This document shows, piece after piece, positions 47,638-59,352 of a DNA stretch of 64,000 bases. A program made the position numbers and the translations under genes. Position 1 is the stretch's first letter; every line of letters begins with the position of its first letter. The stretch comes from Hedera helix (lineage: Eukaryota > Streptophyta > Magnoliopsida > Apiales > Araliaceae), in contig OX359267.1 of NCBI GenBank assembly GCA_947179155.2, positions 57,830,792 through 57,894,791 on the forward strand, read 5' to 3'. A model generated the notes under the pieces. The model worked only from the letters and a program-made list of their open reading frames with translations, had not been told where the DNA came from and ran no database searches.

Positions 47638-50389
47638 TTAGTCAACTGGGACTTCCACCTCCATCTTCAGGTCCGGCTTGCCAAGAATCTGGAAAACAGA
47701 CAAAGCAACAATGACAAAAATTACATAAAAAAACAAATGAAAGGACCCTCCTGTGCATTTTCACCTCTTCCATTCACCTTTATATCTTTTCTTTCGTTTT
47801 AGTTGCAATCAAATAAAAATGTAAAAGAACCTTGATGAAGTCATCCAACAATAACAAAGATTCCCTTGTATAACCAGCTTCCTGCAAGACTTTGTTCAAG
47901 ACATCCTGCAAAACGCAAAACAGAGATGGTTCTATTGACTGAACATAGCATGAATATCTACCCAAGGAACCTCAAAATACAGTCTTCATGACCATAATAC
48001 ATAACTTAGAGCATACATAATTGTTCTCATTACAGAAAGACTCATTTTTTTAGACTCCAGATCTAATCTGAATTTGAAGGTTAAGTTCCAAGATCTTGAA
48101 GGGTTAACTTCATAATCAAAAAGTATGCATTGATGAATCAAAGTTTCCCAATGAAAATTAGTGTAAATACATTCCACAACACATAATATCACAATTAGCC
48201 ACGTATATAACTGAAATGCTCCCACTTTCTGCCTTTCAACCTTCAAATGAGCCTTCTCATATGAGAAATCTTAAAAGCACTTGAGTACAATCACCAGTTG
48301 AATAGAAAACTTGATCCAAGAATTCTTTCCGGTATTACTTGTTTGTGGGTCTCACCAGTATTCCTTCTTCAAGTAAAGGATGACACCAAGTATTATTATT
48401 AAGGCACAAGGTAAATGGATCATTATTGGTTGCGTAGAAAAGGAGATAGGACAGTGCCTGGTATAATGGTGAAGTCTCAGGCGAACAAAAATTTTGGTCA
48501 CAGGCTTGAATATGAGGACAGACACTTTTTGCAATACTGCGAGAGCTTAGGTTAGTGCCTAATCAAACATTCCAGCAGCCTCAATTAATAGGGACCAAAT
48601 TGGTTAATAGCCTTTTGAATACCGGGGAAATAAAGAATTGGAACTTTTTAATTACAACTTGCAGAAATCCATGAATGTTTTAGGAGTTTCATAAATACAT
48701 ATAACCAACTAAACAAATAATGATGAAAAGAAGAACTGCAGATAGCATTAGTATACCTCTCTTTGTTCATCTGACATGAACGAGCCAGTCAAATCCCGCA
48801 GCACTTCCAATATGTCACTGAAAGTCACCTTCCCATTATAATCTGAATCATATACCTTGAAGATAACTAAAGAAAGCAAAATATTTTACAAGTTAGTGCA
48901 CAGGAAACACCACCTAAACAGAGGATAAGAATATATGATATAAAGCAAAAACACATAACAACTTGCATAAAATTAGGAACGCAAGTCTATGTTATGCTCA
49001 ATTTGATAGCCAATAGAACCAGAATTCTGAGAGGGATATTCAAAGGCAATGACTGAAAAGAACAAAAATCTAGAAAAATCTTCCTTTAAATTGGTATGAA
49101 AATATATGTATTGCCACGTAGGTTGATTGATAAGATACCACAATCCCCTTTAGTCTATAGTACAGAGCTGGGGGAATAATTTTTGGAGAAAGTTCAATAC
49201 CATTATTTGACAAGTAATAAGCATAGAATACCTGATTTTATTGTTAAGATTCGGATTTTCACATGATAAAGCCAAATAACCTAGTGTAATTTGCAAATAG
49301 CTTCAGCGCTTCATTATAATTCCTAAACTATTATACAAAATTTACAGTGAGAAGACATTTTAACATGTATGGATTCCTCTCACTCAACGTTCCATAATCA
49401 CCTTTCCAAATTACTCCAAGTGCCAGGTTATTCTTAATCCTCTGACAAAATGAGTCGTATATGTATATGTCAAATATGTATAGAGCTCTAATATGTGTAT
49501 CAAAGTAAAGGTACAAGAAACACACTCAAACCTTGGACTATCATCAGAGATTCAGCCTAACAATATTAAATGTAATTGAATCTCATCCCAACAGGGGTGG
49601 CCTTCAAGGTTTGTTGGCAAATATACTACTGAATTTTTATTGCCATTGGTAGTGCACATCATAACATTTATCTACTTATCAATTAATTTGGTTGATTCAA
49701 CAAGTTACAGCAGTAAAGATTTATTTTGTTTTCTAATGTCATAGGGAACAAAAAACAAAGTGTAATCTATGAAATAGAGTGCAGTCTACCACATTAAGTT
49801 ATGTCTGTAGAGTTGAAGCCCAGAATACTTACGCTCGATTTTCTGCTTCATACTTGCTTTAGCACTAAAAGCCGACAAGAAAGCCACGAAGTCCTTAAAA
49901 TTCAAACTATCCACCATCTTAAGCAACCTCTGCAAGATATCACAAAACCATATAAATCAATTAATTTCAAACATATGTCGCCGCAGGTCCAGCTAATTAC
50001 TGATTAATTTTTTTTTACAAAGAAATCAAATTCAGCCACCAAAAAGCTCAATAAATAATTACTATAAAATATTAAAAATCAAGAAAACAAGCCAACCTGA
50101 GAAAGCGGGTTCATTGAAAACTCTGGTACTGATAGAAACTCATCAGCGGAGATAAAACCCTTAGCAGTCCGATCAAGTTGGCAAAATCTCTGATACAGAG
50201 AAACTATCTCTTGCTGGGAAACTATTTTTTATAGCAAAATATATATAATTTGAATTCAGTATAATTAATAACAAATTCACTACAAACCCATTTAAATTAT
50301 AAATTTAAAGAAAGCTTACAGAGATTGTTGCAGTGTTCTTTGACTTCTTCAATATCATACTGAGTTAACATTGATGATGCACTACCCAT
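47638..50389 (-). CDS. Calcineurin-B-like EF-hand protein (At3g18430 type), complete
   Basis: Ca2+-binding protein of the calcineurin-B regulatory-subunit fold. Six exons in transcript order: 50320-50389, 50097-50221, 49833-49929, 48757-48866, 47831-47905, 47638-47688. They sum to 528 nt (175 codons). The start MGSASSML fits an N-myristoylation signal, so membrane association is likely. EF loop 1 (D40 to E51, DRTAKGFISADE) lacks an acid at position 3 and is weak. Loop 2 (around VDSLNFKDF) is degenerate. Loop 3 (D104 to D115, DSDYNGKVTFSD) has good ligands but Asp at position 12. Loop 4 (GYTRESLLLLDDF) is degenerate. The C terminus is KMEVEVPVD. Plants lack a classical calcineurin A subunit, so the partner is unknown. 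Intact. Confidence 0.92.
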
Positions 50390-52819
50390 TGATAATTTCG
50401 GTGTAAATAAAAAAAATTGAAATTGAAATTTGATATTGCTATTTGAAAAAGGTGGAGTCAAAAATGAAGGGAGAAGAAAGAAAAAGAACCCGAGAATTCG
50501 AAAAGAAAGTAAAGCGAGGGAGAGAGAGACGGAGCAGTGGGAAGGATAACAAGGAATGGGATTGATGGAATGTTTATACACACATACAAACTTGAAACTT
50601 GTCATCATCGAAGCACTGAAAAACGACGTTGTTTGGTTGTGAAAGGTGACGAGAAATTTAATGTCGATCCCCAAATTTGTTCATTCATCCTTTTCAACTC
50701 GCTGCAGAATTGTAATTGTAATTGCAACTACAATTCATTGTAATCTTATCTCAGCCTTTCCATAAAAAATTATTACTAGTACAGGTGGTAAACGCATTAT
50801 ATGTGCAATTTTAGTAAATATATATAATAGAAGTTTTATCGAATTTTGAAAATAGAATAAAATAATTTAAAAAGATAAAATTATAATAAAATCAAATTTG
50901 TAAGGGTTAAAAAACAAATAAGATTTATGACAGACTCAAGATAGCGGTTAAGTTCTATTCCCCCCTTAAAAAATATAAATTAGTCATCCTAACACACACG
51001 TTGCGTATGTAATTATAATAAGACCGTCTAAATTTACTTATTCTAGTTTGAAATTACAACAAGTCTATTAAGATTTTTTTTTAAAATTTAAATTACCCAT
51101 CCTAACTATTTTATTATTATCTTTTTTTATTATATTTAATTTTTTTTAACTCTTTCTTGAAATAATAAAATAGAGAAAAAAAGTGAAGAAAATAGAATGA
51201 TGTTATGTTTCTAATGTCAAAGTTAATAATACTATTTTTTTAAAATATTTGTCAAAAATTGTATTAAAAAAAAGAAGAAAAATAAATTTAGACAAACTAA
51301 AAAATAAATTAGGATAAATAAAATTGAACGAAGGGAGTAATATTTTTTTTTTTAAATTTAGAGAATAAAATTGTAAAACAAACAAACTTGCGGGGATTAA
51401 AAAATTATGAGTCATGAGACACTCTCAAGATTGTCTTGATGTCACCATCCCTCTCTTCCATTATATAATAAATATATTTAAACGACAGAATGAGTTAAAA
51501 TCATAACTCTATGTTTAAAAGGAAAAAAAAAATAGAGTACTTAATAACATCAAATATATATTTTAACAATACTCCCGCTCCACTGTACAAAAACTAAAAA
51601 CTATATCTTATATATCAAAATATAAGAACCACTTTAAAAGTAATTTTGAAATGGGTACTCTACCCTGCTAAGGGAGCGGCATTTGGAATACTTTTTCTTC
51701 TGAAGCCTTGGAATGGACATTTATTAAACACATTAACATGTAAAAGTAATGTCACGTGTGATGATAAATTTATATTAATATTAAATATTAATAAATATAA
51801 ATTTATGAAATATAAAAAAATTAAGAATAATTTAAATATTATTATTTAATTTTATTACTTAAAATTTTATATTAATCATAATCTAATTTTATTATTATAT
51901 TTATCGATATATATATCATTTTTCAACATATAATAATCTTTTTTTCTGCTTAGTTTCTTGGCATAGGCATTTTAACAGCTTGGTTTACAGTATTATTAAA
52001 CACATCAGACTAGCTTTTCCTCTGCACTGACTAACAATCAACCCCAATCATATTTATGTCATGAAGAAAATCTATTCGAGAGTAGTATACCTTAACAACT
52101 AACATTCCATAATATTAGTAATTTTTAAGTAGTTTATGATATTTATAATAATAAATATTAATATGAATTAAATTAATTTATTTTAATTTTAAATTTAAAA
52201 ATTTTTAAAATTAATTTTTTTTAAATTAATATTGATTTGATCATTTAAAACGGAATGAGTACTTTAATACATTAGCAAATTCTTTTAAACAATAACGATA
52301 TCCACAACAATAACAATAATACTTCAATATTTCAAAAAGTAGAAGTACATTTTAATTGTCTTAATCACTTTACAAAATTTTAAAATTCAAATTTTTTATA
52401 TTTAGTACAAACAATTATAATTCCATAAAGTAACTAAAAATGCTGCTTGTTGTGATATTTGTAATTTTCAAAACTAAAACAGATTTATATTAATTTTAAA
52501 ATTTGCAAATTATTATAATAATTAATGTCGCCAACAATAACAATAATGTGATCCAACATCCTCTGATTTTTCTAGGAGAAACCTTTGGAGTAATCCACCG
52601 GATCCTTCCTTGTCAATTGAACTTAAAATTCTCCAAGTTGACATCAATGTTATCATACATTTCTGGCCTAACCCAAATCCAGATTTCTATCTAATACATG
52701 AAAGCGATGCTTTTACCAGGAATCAGTTTCCATAATCAAACAGAGAAACAAAGAGGTTTTCATGATCAATCTACTGAAGCTTTGCCATGGCAATCAAAGT
52801 AGATATTGCTGATTATTTC

Positions 52820-53127
52820 TGTTGTAATTGACTCATACTTCTGTAGTTCAACTAATGGTCAAGCGTAAGGTGTAATTGGACATATGGATTTAATTAGTAG
52901 TTCAGTTTTTGGTTTACTAATGTAATGGGCCTTGAGCCCATGTTATAACAGTTAGGATTTTCTAGTTATTATAAAAATAATTGTTCGGTGTGTGAATCGT
53001 TGTAGAGCGTGTGAGACATATAATGAATACGTCAGACAAGTAGGACTAACTAAATTGATAAATCTTTTTTTGTTTTTCATCTAATATTATGTGTAATTGT
53101 GTTATTATTGAATCTTAAATTCTTACA
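52820..53127. mobile_element. Possible solo LTR
   Basis: 308 bp bounded by TGTTGTAATTG and AATTCTTACA (TG...CA). It contains TTATTATAAAAATAA, a promoter-like A/T box, and is flanked by ATTTC and CTTTC, a 5-bp duplication with one mismatch. No internal coding sequence is adjacent. The terminal inverted match is weak, so this is tentative. Confidence 0.35.
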
Positions 53128-53254
53128 CTTTCAAAATCCTTTGTAAACCTTTTATCAGAAGAAAACTGTGGATGTTAAGGGGTCTATTCAACTGAAAGAT
53201 GTGGTGGTTGCATACGTATAAAATATGCAGTAACTAATAGAACAATTAACCCGC

Positions 53255-53270
53255 GGGGGGGGGGGGGGGG
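53255..53270. repeat. G16 homopolymer
   Basis: A run of 16 G. Length may be an assembly or sequencing artefact. Confidence 0.8.
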
Positions 53271-53515
53271 AGAATAAAAATAAAAATAAATTATCTATCA
53301 AGGACTCCAGGATTTAACACCTTGCATTCAATGATATATTTTAAAATACAAGCTTATCAGTAATCAGCTCACATACCACATGAAGTGGGAGTCTAACCAC
53401 TACCAAAAAATTCAACTATGCTCCCATCGTCGGTCTTTTTATATATTAAAGTAGAATTATATAATGCCACTGAAAATAAAATTTGAAGGAGAATAAAATC
53501 ATCCTACCGGACGAT

Positions 53516-54297
53516 ATGGCCGGAGTTTCAATCCCACCAGCACAGCTGTTACTATCAAAGCGAGTCCTTGAAATGGTCCTGGATGGTGAGGATCCACCGG
53601 CACTTTGCATTTGCAGAGATGGTATAAATTTATTTAAGCGATTGTAACCTTTATTGTCAAACCTCTTGCCAACTAGTCTTCATGCATGTTGACTGCATAA
53701 CCAAAGCCTAAAATGGGACATATCAACCAGGATATATAGAGGGTGGCCAAATTCCAGCTCTTATAAGTAATAAGTCGTGGAAAAATGGGTCAGCTAAGCT
53801 ACTTTAGATCAGAAAGAATTTCCTTACGCATAAGCTCAATCCTACTCCATCCAATCTCAATCCTAGCTGAAGCTACCAGCTCAACTTAATCTAATCTCTT
53901 GTAGCGTATCTATTCCAAAACCTTCGGTAAAGAATAAATAGCGGAGGGTGCCAACATTATATTAAGCAGTTCCTATACATGATTTAATATGATTAACAAA
54001 ACATGTAACCGGAAGAAAGAACATCTGGTTTAATTTTTCACTAGTTGTTCTTGATACTAACAGATAATGACGAACGGAATATTCAAGAGCCCCGTGCATA
54101 GGGTATTGAGTAACTTACAGACAGAGAGGATTTCTGTGGCCATGTTTTACAATCCAGCAACAGATAAGGAAATTGGACCACAAGATCACTTGAATCAGGA
54201 AAACCCAAGGCTATTCAAGGATGTTAAAGATTATGGTACAACGTACTTTGAATATTACCAGCGAGGGATGAGAGCACTTCATACAGTACAAATCTGA
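53516..54297 (+). pseudogene. 2-oxoglutarate/Fe(II) dioxygenase pseudogene, core deleted
   Basis: Two parts match the plant 2OG-oxygenase family close to SRG1/codeine-demethylase-like proteins. The first, from ATG 53516, reads VSIPPAQLLLSKRVLEMVLD then GEDPPALCICRDG, the N-terminal segment, and then runs to a stop. The second, 54064-54297, starts after an AACAG acceptor and reads MTNGIFKSPVHRVLSN, then ERISVAMFYNP, to the natural C terminus. It retains the SPVHR and R-x-S positions of the 2OG-binding strand. About 410 bp lie between them with no trace of the core or its HxD...H iron ligands. It cannot make an active enzyme. Confidence 0.8.
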
Positions 54298-54361
54298 TTC
54301 CTTTTGATGCTTCTCTCCTGCGGTTTGTGTGAAGCTCAATGGACTCCTATTTACATCTAGC

Positions 54362-54385
54362 AAACTCTCTCTCTCTCTCTCTCTC
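54362..54385. repeat. (CT)n microsatellite
   Basis: About 10 CT units just past the dioxygenase pseudogene. Confidence 0.85.
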
Positions 54386-54537
54386 CCTCTGTATCTCTAA
54401 CCATGTATTTGGCAACGTCATAATGCTATTTGCACGAGTATCCCATCTTTGATTGAAGCACTGTTAATTTCTTCGTATGAAGGCTCCAAGGATTCTTTTG
54501 TATATAAAATAAACTACCAAACCAAAATTCTCAGGGG

Positions 54538-55037
54538 TGTTAACGCTAATTTTTAGAACCCGTTGAAAATCACAAAACAACTAAGAAAATTAAACGTCAA
54601 ACACCAATAAAACAGGAGAAAATATTATTGAGACACAAGTATCCTTTTGGAAACACAACTGGGAAAAAACCTCAGATCAAAGAATAATTTTAGTGGTGGA
54701 TGGTCAAGTGTTTACAAACTTTCTCAAATATAACAGAGAGCTTATTTGCTGGAAAATATTGGTTCTGAATATACAATTCGTGAGGGCGGTTTGATAATAA
54801 TAATATCTGTCTCCACTCCCGTGCAAGCCTCTATTTATATGAGTATACAAATGTTGGGAAGAGTGTAGGGCCAAAAAAGCCTCAACTTATAAATGGGCGA
54901 ACAATAAAAAGAAAACCTAAGCCCCAAGAGAGTCCAATACTTGGTTTATGAAAGAATTAAAATGCTAAAAGGAAAGTCCAGCCCAACAAAGTGATAGAGA
55001 CCAACCCAAGCCTTAATCTAATATATGGATTCCAACA
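54538..55037 (-). repeat. 3' LTR of the gypsy element
   Basis: 500 bp, starting TGTTAACGCTAATTTTTAG and ending TGGATTCCAACA on the plus strand (TG...CA). Over the 335 bp shared with the other LTR I count six substitutions and no gaps (about 98.2% identity). Confidence 0.9.
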
Positions 55038-55054
55038 TTGCCCCCCACTCTCCT
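55038..55054 (-). other. Polypurine tract
   Basis: On the minus strand AGGAGAGTGGGGGGCAA directly abuts the 3' LTR, as required for plus-strand priming. Confidence 0.8.
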
Positions 55055-55340
55055 ACTTTAAAGGCTTTAAATAGGAGAGTAATTCAAACGCTCACATTTC
55101 CCTCATTAGTGGTTGTACCCAAACAATCCTCAATCCCTTCGTCTGACGCATAACCATCATTACCTTTCCACGATACCCAAAACAGCCGCATGTTGAACTT
55201 TGTGCACCGTTTCCCCCTCAATAAAAACCCACAAAATTTTCCTTAAACCGCACAACTTACTTTCTGCAAATTTCAACCTTTTCATCTTCTTATCCTCAAA
55301 ACAAAGAAAAAATCCCCAAAGCCACTATCTCTCCAAAATC

Positions 55341-57584
55341 CATGGCTGCCCAAGGTCATGCCTCTTCATCCCAAGCCCCGATTAGTCAGAACCATCCGTT
55401 TGATAGAGAGAGAGAGAGAGAACACCATTCGTAGAAATTATAGAGATGCCCCGGCAGCAAACACCCCATCCTCCCTAACCCAGACCCAACTCAATTCAAT
55501 TCGGGTAGATTACCAAATTCTCCTTCAATATGAGCTCTGTGTCCCCAAACCTCATGAGAGAATGTATTGGCAGCTCGAGGGAGGTTGGATAGGGGTTCCG
55601 ACATGGACCCTTACACATGGCGTCCGATTCCCCCTTCATTCCTTCATCACCGAGTTCCTAGGGTTTATGGGAATCGGATTTTCTCAACTAGTCCCAAATT
55701 CCTACATCCACATAATCTGTTTTATTGCCCACTGTAGAGAACAGAATATAGTACTGGCATTGGATCTATTTAAAAGCTATTTCAAGCTTATCAATTCGAA
55801 GGAAAAGGGTTTCAAGGTTTTGACCCGATATGCCAACAGAAAGGTATGGATGACAACCCCATCCAGCAACAAAGGATGACATTCGTCCTGGTTCTTCCTC
55901 CGAGGAACTGATACCGTACTACTGCAACCGTGGAGGGAACCGAGCAAAGCTTCTCTAGGCTTCGACCACGTCGAAGACGTTCGAGAAGCCGACCTTGAGA
56001 AGCTTCTGTCTACAATGTTGAATACCCTCTGGCCCATCAGTCTTCTCAATAGCACTGACTGACTCTTCGATCATGGAAGTAAGTACCCGAACCATCCGAA
56101 AGTGTTAACTTTATTTTATGTTATCAGTTTTAACCTAGATCCATTTTATGCGCAGTAGTGCTCTTTCGTGGCTCGGGGGAAAACATCACAGACCGGCCTT
56201 CTATTCCTCAAGGACAAGCCCAAGAGGGACCCATTTTCATAACTTCCCCAACTACTTCGGAAGAATCCGAACCTCCGGCCGAACCCCTGATCCGAAGACC
56301 GAGACCTGCCTCCTCCTTGGCAACCTCCGGGGAAGATCCCTTGACTCAGGGAGCCAAAGATGCTCGGCCGCTCACAAAGTCTCCCCCTGATACCATAAAT
56401 ACAGATCCTCCCTTGTCCATAGCTACAGCTGATCCCTCCTCGGGGGATCCAAAAGAAAAGGTCCCACAAAAATCCAAAAAGAGAAGTGTTTTCGAGATGT
56501 CCGAATCGGAACTCAGGAAACACATGAAGGCCAAAAAAACCCAAGCCTTCGATTCAGTCAGACCCCCCAACAACGACCCAGACAGATGTTCGCCCAACGC
56601 CCGATCAACCCAAAACTTCAGCCCCTGAGCCGATCCAACAAACACCTCCCGAACTGAGCAAAGAAAAAGCACCTGAACCACCACCCCAACAAACGTCGGG
56701 GTAAACCAGTAAATCGGCGGGAAAACGACCAATAGGCGAACAATCCGAACCCTTGGAGGACCCCATACCGGATGGAGATCCCCCTCGTCAACCAAATGCC
56801 TCCACCAATACATCCCAGGCTCTTCGTACTTTCTTCCCAAGCGACTCTGACAATCCTTTCCCCTTCACGGCCTACAACGCTTTCAACTTCCGAGCCGATA
56901 ACGAGATCTTCCACGACTACACCGATCGGGAGCTTATCTTTGCTACCGCAATCCACCAAGGCCAGGTAAGACCTTTTTTCTTTTCAATTTGACATAAGAG
57001 TTCTTCTAGTTCTGATTTATTTTGAAATTTTTCAGGCCTTAGCCACCTTCGGCCGTCTTCTTGGCCGAGAATCAAAACCGTTAAACAGTGACTCAAGGGC
57101 AAAGAAGATGAAGTCGAAATACAAGGCCCTGAAGAAGAAGAACAAGCAGCTCACTTTGGATAATGTGAGTTTGAAAACGTCCAATGAGAATTTACAACAC
57201 CAATTCGAGGGCGTGGTAGATATAAACAACCAGAGGAACGAAGAGATCCTTCGGCTTCAAAAAGAGAATTTCAAAATGTTGAAGAGTGTTCAGCAACAAA
57301 CTGAAGAACTTACTCATCTGAGGGAACAAAACAGCCAACTATCCTCAGACATTCAACGTCAACAAAACGCCAACGAAATCCTGAGGGAACAGGCCCGCCT
57401 TGGAACTCTCGAACTGCGCTACCAAATCCTCGAGGAGTATAAATCTTCTCCTGAACTGTTAAAGGAGATTGTAAATCAATTTGGCAGAGGATTCCAGGCA
57501 GCCATAGCAAAGGCCACGAAAGCTGGTGTGGATCCTGCAATCTTCTCCGATTCTGATTCCGATGCTCCCGAGGACAACGATTAG
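55341..57584 (+). pseudogene. Antisense additional ORF (aORF) of the Tat element, three exons, broken
   Basis: Coding on the strand opposite to gag-pol, between integrase and the 3' LTR. Exons by splice sites: about 55341-56078 (GAA/GTAAGT), 56156-56965 (CGCAG acceptor, CAG/GTAAGA donor) and 57036-57584 (TTTTCAG acceptor). Exon 1 contains CVPKPHERMYWQLEGGWIGV, then VRFPLHSFITEFLGFMGIG and LVPNSYIHIICFIAHCREQN, which look like the Pfam family named 'putative gypsy type transposon' (PF04195). Exon 2 is Pro/Ser-rich and low complexity; exon 3 is a long coiled coil ending DSDSDAPEDND. Damage: a (GA)n run near 55405 shifts the ATG 55341 frame (ATG 55358 avoids it), stops lie at about 55877 and 56059, and exon 2 has a frame change near a C6 run (about 56565) and a stop near 56702. 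Role unknown. Confidence 0.7.
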
Positions 57585-59320
57585 CCATAGAAAATGTACA
57601 TGTTTTTCATTTTTATTTTCTTTTTTGAAGTGTAAATGGTGACTATTATAAATGAAATTCTCAGTTTTATAAACTCTTTGTACAAATATACTTAAAGTAG
57701 CAAAATTCTCATTAAACCCCATATGTATGAACAAAAACAAAACAATCCAACTGATTACTGGAAATACTTCCTTAATCTAGTCGCATGTCAAAAGTTCTTT
57801 AATTCGGATCCAGACATATCCCGAAGACGATATGTCCCATATTTCACAACTTCAATTACTTCATATAGTCCTTCCCAAGTGGGCATCAACTTGCCAGTGT
57901 TCAATGGCGTAGACTCCTCAGCTTCCCGAAGTACCAAATCTCCGACCTCAAAGCGTCTAAGTTTGACCCTCTTATTATAATGTCTTGCTGTTTTTTGTTG
58001 ATAAGATGCCAACTTCAATATTGCAGTATCCCGGGTCTCATCCAACAGATCCAAATTAAGTCGAAGTCCTTGATCATTATATAACTCATTAAAATTAATC
58101 ACCCGAAAAGATGGAGAACCAATTTCTACCGGAATCAAGGCTTCAGTTCCATATGCAAGTCGAAAAGGAGAGTCGCCCGTTGACTTTCTAGGAGTTGTCC
58201 GATAGGCCCACAAAACATTAGGAAGTTCCTCGGGCCATCTTCCTTTAGCATTATCGAGTCTTCTCTTGATCCCGTTTAACAAGGTTCTATTAGTTACTTC
58301 AACCTGTCCATTTGCTTGAGGATGTGCAACTGAAACCCTTCGATGCTGAATCCCCAGGTCCCCAAGAAATTTCTCAAATTCAGCACCTACGAACTGCAGA
58401 CCATTATCAGATACCAGAATGATTGGAATTTCGAACCTGAAAACGATGATTTCCTTCAGAAAATGAATACAGTCTTGTTCAGTGATTCGCCGAAGAGGTT
58501 TTGATTCAACCCACTTAGTCATGTAGTCGACTGCAACAATTATATAAGTATACTGACCCCGAGCCTTCGGCATTGGTCCCACCAAATCAACTCCCCAAAC
58601 GGCAAAGGGCACCGGAGATAGCACCGAAGACAATTCTTCAGGCGGTCGATGCGTTACAGAACCATAGAGTTGGCAATTCGGACATTTCTGCACAAATTCT
58701 CTCGCCTCTCGAAACATCGTTGACCAATAATATCCTTGCCTAATCAACTTATATGCCAAAGACTTCGCCCCTATATGGTCCCCACAAATACCCTCGTGGA
58801 TTTCCTGAAGAGCGTAAGAGGCCTCCGAGGGAACGAGACACTTTGCCAAAGGACCCGAATGAGTTCGTCGGAATAGATCTCCATCAATCAAACAGAAATA
58901 TGAACTTCTATATCTTATCTTTTTTGCCAGGATCTTATCAGTTGACAACTTTCCCTCGGCCAAATAAAATAGGTATGGTGTTAACCAACAGTTGGACCTT
59001 GCAACACACTTCACCTCCCTTCTGACAATACTAGGTTCAAGCAACTCTTCTACATATATCGACCCCAACAAGGACTCGCTCGGAGTAATAGCAAGCTTGG
59101 ATAATGCATCGGCCACAGTATTGTCGTTCCGATCAATATTTTGCAGTGAGTACGAATCAAAATAGTGAAGGAAGTTCTTCACCTCGGACAAATATTTCGT
59201 CATCCGATCCCCCCGAGCTTCGTATTCTCCTTGAATTTGTTTGATCACTAATTGTGAATCACTAAGAATTATTAAGTTTTTCACTTCTAAACTATGAGCT
59301 AACCTCAGGCCCGCCAAAAT

Positions 59321-59352
59321 GGCCTCATACTCGGCCTCATACTCGGCCTCAT
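59321..59352 (-). repeat. 12-bp repeat in the aRNase H active-site region
   Basis: GGCCTCATACTC is present at 59321 and 59333, with a third partial copy from 59345. It adds an extra E-A-E-Y-type unit at the conserved Glu of the second RNase H, so the protein reads NNEAEYEAEYEAI. Confidence 0.9.

Larger units (their letters stand above)
50750..53510. other. AT-rich intergenic DNA
   Basis: Very AT-rich, with no supported gene. A possible solo LTR and a G homopolymer are listed separately. Short plus-strand open frames at 51646-51849 and 52503-52694 show no recognisable domain. Confidence 0.55.

Noticed and set aside
55777..57102. Minus-strand open frames opposite the antisense gene
   Set aside because: They lie antisense to its better-supported exons and show no retroelement domain.
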